From positions 1,364,001 to 1,428,000 of the forward strand of contig OOIN01000005.1 in NCBI GenBank assembly GCA_900323505.1: a DNA stretch of 64,000 bases. The letters run 5' to 3'. Shown piece after piece: positions 57,834 to 64,000 of this stretch. The notes beneath the pieces are model-generated. The model did no database searches, had not been told where the DNA came from, and worked only from the letters and a program-made list of their open reading frames with translations. Every line of letters begins with the position of its first letter. Position 1 is the first letter of the stretch. Origin of the DNA: Ustilago trichophora. Taxonomy: Eukaryota; Basidiomycota; Ustilaginomycetes; Ustilaginales; Ustilaginaceae. The position numbers and the translations under genes were made by a program.

Positions 57834-59570
57834 ATGGCCTCCGCCGGCCCCGCCTTTTCGCTCGCCAGCGACACCCTCCACGCCACACAGCCATCCACCT
57901 CTGCTAAACCCGAAATCATCTTCAACGTCCTCCCACCCTCTGCCGGCAGATCCTTCCTCGTCCTCCTCATCATAATGTGTCTATGTCTTGGCGCAGTCAC
58001 CATGGAGCTCTTCAATCATTTGCGATTCGATATCAACCTCATTCGCAAGTCTGGTTGGACTCAACCCGCCAAATTTGTTTCTCGAATTGCCTACCTCTCC
58101 TGCCGATATCTGTCGGTCGTTTGTCTAACGTTGGTCGTGCTGTTCTTGTGCCTCAAATTTGACGATTGCAGAGCGATGCCTGAGGCCTTCAACATCTTAG
58201 GAATGGTACTGTTGGACTCGGTTAGCTTGGTCTTTGTACAGCGTACCATGGCATTATATAGCTGGAAGCCAAAGATTGTCGTTCCTCTGACGTTTTACTA
58301 CTGCGTAGTGCTTGCTGCTGCTGCGGTGTGTATTCCGTTCTACGGTGTCGGGTACCGAATTCCAGGGACAGAGTTCTGCGCATACGACACGAGGAGACAC
58401 CTCACTAGGACACTGGTCGCCAATGTGGTATACAAATCTCTCAGTATGGGTCTTGATATCATCTTGCTTCTGCTCACTCTGCATCGCCTCCTCGATGGTG
58501 GTTTGAAAGCTGTCTGGTCGAAAAAGCCACAACAGCTTTACTCTGGTCTCAACGATCGCAGTCTGTCCAGCTTCCTCGTCCGTCAAGGTTTCCACTTCTA
58601 CGTACTCCAATTGGGCACCGACATCTTTTTCGTTTCGACCTACTTTAGCTTCAGCGAGCCCTCTTACCAGGTTCTAGGCACTGCACTAGTCTTCTGCATT
58701 CCACCTATCGCTGCTGCAGCTGCGTTTAGGGAGATGGGCAAGAAGGCCTCGCTCATCACCGCACGTAACGGCTCCAAGGTCAACGAGATTATGAACTCCA
58801 CCGCCTCTCCTTCGGGCGACAACTCTGGCACTCGTGGTACCCGAGGCGCACGTGGCTCGGCCGCCGTACCCGCCTCCAACGGCACCCCTTCGGCAATGGG
58901 TGTCAACTCGTACGTCCTTCAAGCGCGATCCAACCCGGGAAACATGACCTCTACAAGTGCTGCCGCCGAGAAAACAACACGCATCTCTTGGGGTGGCCGA
59001 AGAAACAACTTCACCCGTTCTCGACCTGACCCCACCGATTTAGAGAACAACGGAATCCTGGTCACCATCGGCACCGTCTCCCGTTCTGAAGACGTTGATC
59101 AAGAATGGGACGGTGGATCCCCACGTTATTCGTCAGACAACCCTGACCCTGAGACCCTCGAAATGCAACGACAATGGCCCAGACTCGCAATCAAGAACGC
59201 CCATTCGGAAGAAGCAGCCCATCGATCAAGCGAAGGTCACAGTTCCACCGAAAAGGTCGATCCAGAAGGCGTCGGATTTGAGCCAGTTCAAGTGCCCACA
59301 TTAGCAAGAAGGCCAACCAACAGTGCAAATGGACATGCCTCCAATCCCTACCTCTCCCATCTTAACGACAATAATAACAATAACGGACCGGAATCTTCGA
59401 GCCCGTGGATCCCTCAGACTCCAGAAAGCCCTTATCCTGCTACACTCCTTTCGCCTCGTCAGTTCTCAAGGCATCCACAAGGGTCGAGAAACAACAGCCT
59501 TTCTCGTAGTCAGATCCAACATAACCAAGTAGTTGAGGAGCAAGATGATAGTCCCTGGCGAGCCCTTTAG
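57834..59570 (+). CDS. Seven-transmembrane protein of unknown function, 578 aa
   Basis: Start at ATG 57834 (AAAGATGGCC); a TTG three codons upstream is ignored. Seven hydrophobic helices lie within residues ~40-310: LVLLIIMCLCLGAVTMEL, YLSVVCLTLVVLFLCL, NILGMVLLDSVSLVFVQ, VPLTFYYCVVLAAAAVCIPF, SMGLDIILLLLTL, VLQLGTDIFFVSTYF and LGTALVFCIPPIAAAAAF. A long Ser/Asn/Arg-rich hydrophilic tail (~315-578) with many potential phosphorylation sites follows. The topology is GPCR-like and resembles orphan basidiomycete membrane proteins, but no GPCR signature (pheromone receptor, Git3, PQ-loop) is recognised. The tail carries Asn/Gly-rich and RSRPDPTDLENNG-type stretches. A receptor or sensor role is only a possibility. 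Confidence 0.8.
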   Translation: MASAGPAFSLASDTLHATQPSTSAKPEIIFNVLPPSAGRSFLVLLIIMCLCLGAVTMELFNHLRFDINLIRKSGWTQPAKFVSRIAYLSCRYLSVVCLTLVVLFLCLKFDDCRAMPEAFNILGMVLLDSVSLVFVQRTMALYSWKPKIVVPLTFYYCVVLAAAAVCIPFYGVGYRIPGTEFCAYDTRRHLTRTLVANVVYKSLSMGLDIILLLLTLHRLLDGGLKAVWSKKPQQLYSGLNDRSLSSFLVRQGFHFYVLQLGTDIFFVSTYFSFSEPSYQVLGTALVFCIPPIAAAAAFREMGKKASLITARNGSKVNEIMNSTASPSGDNSGTRGTRGARGSAAVPASNGTPSAMGVNSYVLQARSNPGNMTSTSAAAEKTTRISWGGRRNNFTRSRPDPTDLENNGILVTIGTVSRSEDVDQEWDGGSPRYSSDNPDPETLEMQRQWPRLAIKNAHSEEAAHRSSEGHSSTEKVDPEGVGFEPVQVPTLARRPTNSANGHASNPYLSHLNDNNNNNGPESSSPWIPQTPESPYPATLLSPRQFSRHPQGSRNNSLSRSQIQHNQVVEEQDDSPWRAL

Positions 59571-60326
59571 TTTAAGCATCCATTCAACTCTGTTTTTGTA
59601 CTTTATATACTCTTTCCCCAAAGTAACGCTGGGAATAGCATCATTGAAACAAACCTCAACGTGCTGCGTGCGTATTCTAGACACACCTACTGTCAGCCGC
59701 TCCATATCGATACATCATACTTATCTAAATCGGTAAAGCGTCTAACTTCGGATTGGGACATGTAGGGGCGTTCAGCACTAGATTTGAGCTTAGCTTTCGA
59801 AAGCCTTGAAAACATTGTAATATTCCTCCATTCGACGACCAAGGTCAAGTGAACTACCAATCTAGCGTGGATCGCAAGGGGATGGATCCAATTCTTTACC
59901 AAAACCATAGGTTTTGGGTCACCCACACGTTTACAATCTCGTTCGAATTGAGTAGGATCTCCATTACAAGCAGCTATTGCTCGTTCAATTTGATCAATAA
60001 GAGACTGGAAAGCAAGATATTCCATATTGTCTCGCTAAACATGATGATCTTGAACCCAAATGCAGTGCCAGAAAGTGCACATATTGCCTCGTATGGATGC
60101 AGAGTAACGACCCTTGGCTTCTCAAGACGTTGAATGGCAACACAGAGCGACGCTAGAGTGTACGTTGACAAACACACAATCACACTCTTTGATCTATGAG
60201 GTGAAGCTGCCTTTCATCGGGTAAAGATTTCACGTTGAAACGAGAGATGCGAATAGGTGAAGAAGACTGAACGAATGGTGGATATCAAAGCCATGTGGGG
60301 GGATGCGCTAGAAAAGGTGGGGGATA
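59571..60326. other. Convergent intergenic region, no gene seen
   Basis: About 750 bases between the 3' ends of the seven-helix gene (+) and the CRIB-like gene (-). AT-richer than its surroundings, with short frames only; no recognisable feature. Confidence 0.6.
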
Positions 60327-61757
60327 TCAAAATTGGGGTATCGTCAGGGGCACGGTAAGCTCAGGGGCCGCCCAGATATCGTCGTGGTTGCCACTCTTCT
60401 CCGAGTTGCGTCTCGAACCGGGGGGCATGTCTGGAAAGTCGAGGAAGGTTCTAAACTCCTGCAACGAGCCTAAGCTGGATCGATTGCTGGTGCTGCAAGC
60501 CGACGACTCGTAGCCCGAGCTTGGGCTTCTGCTGAGCTCTGGTTCTGGTGAAAGCTCGCCGCATTCAGAGCCGAGACCACGAGCGCGACCAAGAGTGCGG
60601 CCGAGTGCACTGGCAAAGTGCTCGCCAGCTTGCGATGTGATGGGCGATACGATGGGACTGAGCTTCGAAGCCTGTGCTGTCGAGCGGCTGGACACTTCGA
60701 GAGGTTCGAGAATAGCTGGCACTAGTCCAGGCGCGGCATAGATGGCCTTGCGCTTGTCTTTGGGACTCGTCTGTCCGGCTTGGATTTCGAGCAATGGCTC
60801 ATCTTGCTTGAGCGATAGCTTGGAAGGTCGACGAATGGATTTCAGCGGTCGCAGAGGATGCTTCCTGTCCGTCGTTGCGTATAGGGGTCTGTCGTTGGCC
60901 ACTTCTTCTTCAAGCGATACAGCTGTCAGAATCTGGCTAGTCGCCGAAGATGAATCACTTCGAGTCGAAGACATGGAAGAGCGGAAAGACGAGCGAGTCG
61001 ATGTGGTCGAAGCACGTCGTAGCGAAGTCGTTTTGGAGCTGGTAACGGCGGCGTCGGTGCCCGTGCTGAGGTGGACAAAGTTAGTGGGGCCCGAGATGGT
61101 GATCTCAGCAGGCTGCTCTTCGCCCTTGTTTCTTCGCAGAGACAGCTTAAGGTGCGCCGAGATGCTCGTCTTTCGACTTAAGGTGGGTTGGCGAGATGGC
61201 AATGTTGATGACGAAGCAGAGGCAGAGTGCTCTTCCTTGTCCTGCATCCATCGCAACGGTCCCTTGCGTGGACGAGCAGGCGCCGACGAAGGAGACATGC
61301 TCGCTGAGCGGAGCAGTTGCTGAACAGTGTCATCAGACGGGCCGCGGATATCTTCGGTGGCAACCGGAGCATCAATGTTAAGAAGGTATTGCTGCTGGGG
61401 TCGCTGTGCGGGCTGGGCGGACATGGGTATACTTGGAGGTGACTCCTTGGTTGGGGTGGCGTCTGTATCTGTGGTGGTGTTGAGCGATTGTTCGCGAAGA
61501 ACGGGGGGAGCCGAAGGAGTCGGTGTAGATGTGCTGTTGGCGGAGCCTGAGTACTGCTGCAAAAGATCTGTTGGGATCTTTGGTACTGGCTTCCTCTTGA
61601 TGCTTCGTACGGATGCTGCTGCGGGCTTGACGGTGAGAGACGAGGAAGATGTTGAGCAAGGTGCTGATATGGTTGGCCCTCGCCAGAAGTTGGCTTGTGC
61701 TTCTGATCGCAGAGCGTCGCTGAGATTGGAAGACTGCATGCTGGCGGTTGCAGACAT
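60327..61757 (-). CDS. Disordered Ser-rich protein with CRIB-like motif
   Basis: ATG at 61757-61755, 476 residues. Nearly the whole protein is low-complexity (Ser/Thr/Pro/Arg). Near residue 225 is ITISGPTNFVHLSTGTDA, which fits most of the CRIB pattern I-S-x-P-x2-F-x-H and ends in a Gly, but it lacks the second His-Val of the classical HVG. Basic segments SISAHLKLSLRRNKG just before it and RKHPLRPLKSIRRPSKLSLKQ further on resemble the Lys/Arg-rich regions that flank CRIB motifs and bind phosphoinositides. The C-terminal FRTFLDFPDMPPGSRRNSEKSG segment and the final PLTIPQF look conserved-like. A Cdc42/Rac effector at the cell cortex is a reasonable hypothesis, not proven. No kinase, PH or SH3 domain is present. 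Confidence 0.7.
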   Translation of the reverse strand: MSATASMQSSNLSDALRSEAQANFWRGPTISAPCSTSSSSLTVKPAAASVRSIKRKPVPKIPTDLLQQYSGSANSTSTPTPSAPPVLREQSLNTTTDTDATPTKESPPSIPMSAQPAQRPQQQYLLNIDAPVATEDIRGPSDDTVQQLLRSASMSPSSAPARPRKGPLRWMQDKEEHSASASSSTLPSRQPTLSRKTSISAHLKLSLRRNKGEEQPAEITISGPTNFVHLSTGTDAAVTSSKTTSLRRASTTSTRSSFRSSMSSTRSDSSSATSQILTAVSLEEEVANDRPLYATTDRKHPLRPLKSIRRPSKLSLKQDEPLLEIQAGQTSPKDKRKAIYAAPGLVPAILEPLEVSSRSTAQASKLSPIVSPITSQAGEHFASALGRTLGRARGLGSECGELSPEPELSRSPSSGYESSACSTSNRSSLGSLQEFRTFLDFPDMPPGSRRNSEKSGNHDDIWAAPELTVPLTIPQF

Positions 61758-63615
61758 GGTGAGTCTGTTCTGTCTGCTTCGGTGTGGCGTCGACGTAGTA
61801 GCGGTCGAGGACGTTGCTGACGGTCAGGGAAGATGTTCGTGCGTGGTAACCGGCGCCTTGTTGCACTTATGCTGATATATGAAGGGGAAAGAAGCGGTGA
61901 TGGTGTTGTCTAGGAAGAACGATCCTATGGTCGGGCGGCAAGGACGATAGGATGGTGGAAGGGGGCAGCGGCAATCTTAGAGAAGGAGCGGAGTTCCGAG
62001 TCAGGGCCCTTGGAAGACACGAGGAGCTGGCTTGAGGTCGGAGCTGGACGACTTGGTCGGTCAACGTGATAGAACGACAGGAAAGATGGCGACTCATTCG
62101 AGCCAGTTAGTCAGAGAAGGACCAAGCACAGACTTGGTATCGTATGCTACCACAGAGGACAAGTATACTGTACTACCAACACAGCCGGCTGAGCAAGCGA
62201 GAAAGGCCAGAAGGAAGAGACGAAGGCCGGTGTGTGGGGCAATGAGAAGCCATAAGCGAGCGCGCGAGGTGGAAGCGATAGGAGTCGAATGCAAGAACGC
62301 ATGAATAACAAAAAGAAACACTCTCTGTTGGACTTTGAGGCATGAGCAGACCCCTGTCCGTCCCCACCATCAACCTGATTCCCGTGCTCTTTGTACAAAC
62401 GCCTCACCTCGTCAGCCTCGTCAACCGACTGCCTGAGAAGCAATTGGTGTCACCTCGCGCCACAGGGACACGTCGCATGCAACCAGAGTGGGACGATGGA
62501 TTCATGTTGCTCGTAGCACCCACCTGGCGCTGGCCCAGCTGCTTCAACTTGAGCGAAGATTGTTGATGAACTAGAGAAGAAGCATTCGCAAACGGGGAAA
62601 AGGAGAGAAAATGAAGAGCGAGAGTAGGGCACGGTGCTGCAAGAGCTGCAAGAGCTGCAAGAGCGCTGCAAGGGAAGAGTCGACAAGGCTCGAGTTGACA
62701 GGTGAATTGCAGTGTCTCTGTGTCACTTTTGGCTCGCTTGTCTGTCAAAGAAGGGCTGTGCATGTGGATGCGTGTGTAAGGTTGACACAGATCGCGAGGC
62801 TAAGCCTTTCCTTTCTTGGCCTGCACTTGAAAACAAATTCCCGTGTTGCAGCCTCTGTGGAATTTGGACGCGCGACGCTAAATGACGAAATGGCCTTTTC
62901 TGCACTGCCAAACTCTAAAGCCGTGTACTGTGCAGCTGTATAGAGTAGTCGCGTGTCGCCGTGGACCCTCTCAGTCCCAACATGGGAACTCCGGCAACCA
63001 TTTAATTTTTGAACCTTTTGTCTCTCGCATTTGGACCGAATCGTCAACCTTCTCAACTCCATCGTCTGAACCAGACTTTCTTCTGGCGTCTCTGTTCCGC
63101 AGTCACTTGTGGAGATAGGAACGCAAGCAAGGAATCTAAAAGAGCGTTTGCTTGAACCGAAACCGGAATGTTTAAAGAAACTACAGTATATAAACTAAAT
63201 GCAACGGGATCGCAAATCGTTCAAATCGGGCACCTTTTGGACCTCTTCGGACGCACCGGAACCTCAACCTAAGCGTCCCTTCCCGCCTCTTTGGGAAGGC
63301 AACTATGCAAGGATTGTCCCCCTCATCATCCAAACAAAGCTCGGATCGACCAGACAAATGCAGGATGATCCCGAAACGTGGACCATGTCGATCTTATAGA
63401 GGATGGGATGCGTTCCTTCCCGGATTCGGGTTCGGCTGAAATGCGGGGCAGGGTTTGATGGATGCCGAAGAATGCTTGACTTTGTCCGGATATCGGAAAA
63501 GTAATTTTGCTAAAGCTACTCTATGCTGGCCTTTGCTCGTCTGTAATGATGCAAGACCTTGAGACTTGCTGACAAGTAATCCCTATTGATGCCTGTGCAG
63601 CGTAACAGGCCTCGT
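61758..63615. other. Intergenic region, no gene seen
   Basis: About 1.9 kb. It holds the promoter of the CRIB-like gene (left) and the 3' region of SYN8 (right). A direct repeat of AGCTGCAAG units (62635-62672), a TATACTGTACTA motif (62164) and a GTATATAAACTAAATG sequence (63184) are visible. Frames are short; none is convincing. Confidence 0.55.
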
Positions 63616-64000
63616 TCATTTGAAGAACGCTATGAGCAAGATGAGCGTCACTATCAAAGCGCCGAGGATCCATGCCGAACCTGGGTGTGGGTTAGGAGAG
63701 AGAGGGTTAGGGTTAGTACACTTCGACATCCTACAACTGCAACATGGCAGGAACGACACTCACCGTGATCCTTCAAGCTGTTCCTCAATCGATCTAGCTG
63801 GTTGGCCGCACCCCCCAGCCTCAAGCCTGTCCCATCTGCATCTCTATCGAATTCCTCGAGCAACTCGTGGTGGAGGTCGAGCTCTTCATTCATCTGCAAG
63901 CTCATCTCGTGCTGTCGGCTGAGTGATGCCGAGAGCGCATCGAGGTGCAGATCCTGGTCATTCCAGTGCTGCTGTTGAAGCCCGGCAAGCTCAGCATTCG
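63616..64000 (-). CDS. SYN8/syntaxin-8-like Qc-SNARE, 3' part
   Basis: The gene continues beyond the right edge. Two exon pieces are seen: 64000-63764 (partial) and 63680-63616, with an 83-nt intron (GTGAGT...ACCCAG) whose branch and pyrimidine region contains TTAGGG-like units on the plus strand. The protein has DLHLDALSASLSRQHEMSLQMNEELDLHHELLEEFDRDADGTGLRLGGA, a SNARE heptad motif of the syntaxin-8 type, then after the splice GSAWILGALIVTLILLIAFFK, a C-terminal membrane anchor. The splice creates the anchor, which supports the model. Syn8-type SNAREs work in endosome and vacuole fusion. At the expected zero layer (ELDxQ in animals) the residue appears to be His rather than Gln. Confidence 0.8.

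Noticed and set aside
63703..63717. TTAGGG-like telomeric repeat (AGGGTTAGGGTTAG)
   Set aside because: It lies inside the SYN8 intron, where the complementary CTAACCC units serve as branch-point and pyrimidine-tract sequence. Only two units are present and coding sequence continues on both sides, so it is not a telomere.

Overview
The window looks like a nuclear contig of a basidiomycete smut fungus (Ustilaginomycotina, Ustilago/Sporisorium-like). It is gene-dense and intron-poor. The introns that can be placed are about 80-120 nt with GT-AG borders. Intergenic DNA is rich in simple repeats. The proteins are typically fungal: Hap5, an ERT1-type Zn2Cys6 activator, an NHA1-type antiporter, ergosteryl-aspartate synthase and an allantoin-pathway enzyme. 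This assignment is inference from gene content. No tRNA, rRNA, CRISPR or transposon was recognised. Many genes have an in-frame TTG or GTG upstream of the real start; I used the first sensible ATG.

1-8 kb: 3' end of MED10, an MpaB/DUF2236-like ER oxygenase and the CCAAT-factor subunit HAP5, followed by 2.7 kb without a recognisable gene. 8-20 kb: a 999-residue AspRS-DUF2156 fusion (ergosteryl-aspartate synthase), a secreted histidine phosphatase with one intron, a zinc-independent MDR reductase, a SYLF-HAD fusion and an unknown protein. 20-30 kb: a small mitochondrial membrane protein (3 exons), a peroxisomal dienoyl-CoA isomerase (3 exons, AKL C-terminus), an SRRM1-like PWI protein, a methyltransferase with a coding Gly-Gln minisatellite, an unknown coiled-coil protein, a small membrane protein (3 exons) and cytidine deaminase (2 exons).

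30-50 kb: a DUF427-MFS fusion, an NHA1-type Na+/H+ antiporter, xylulokinase, a nitronate monooxygenase divergent from a family III CoA-transferase, SFT2, ERT1, and two tandem, diverged four-helix membrane proteins. 48-64 kb: a three-exon gene fusing allantoicase to ureidoglycolate lyase; a PAF-acetylhydrolase with a complete haloacid-dehalogenase domain inserted between its catalytic Asp and His; about 4 kb with no visible gene; a seven-helix membrane protein; a disordered protein with a CRIB-like motif; and the 3' end of a SYN8-type SNARE gene.

There is no operon or obvious biosynthetic cluster. Most genes are independent housekeeping or metabolic genes, several in divergent pairs. Two local metabolic themes are nitrogen salvage (allantoicase/ureidoglycolate lyase, cytidine deaminase, nitronate monooxygenase) and carbon-source use (xylulokinase, ERT1, dienoyl-CoA isomerase, CoA-transferase). 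The most striking property is the number of multidomain fusions in 64 kb: AspRS-DUF2156, SYLF-HAD, DUF427-MFS, allantoicase-ureidoglycolate lyase, and the HAD-in-PAF-AH insertion. The last has the strongest claim to being unusual.
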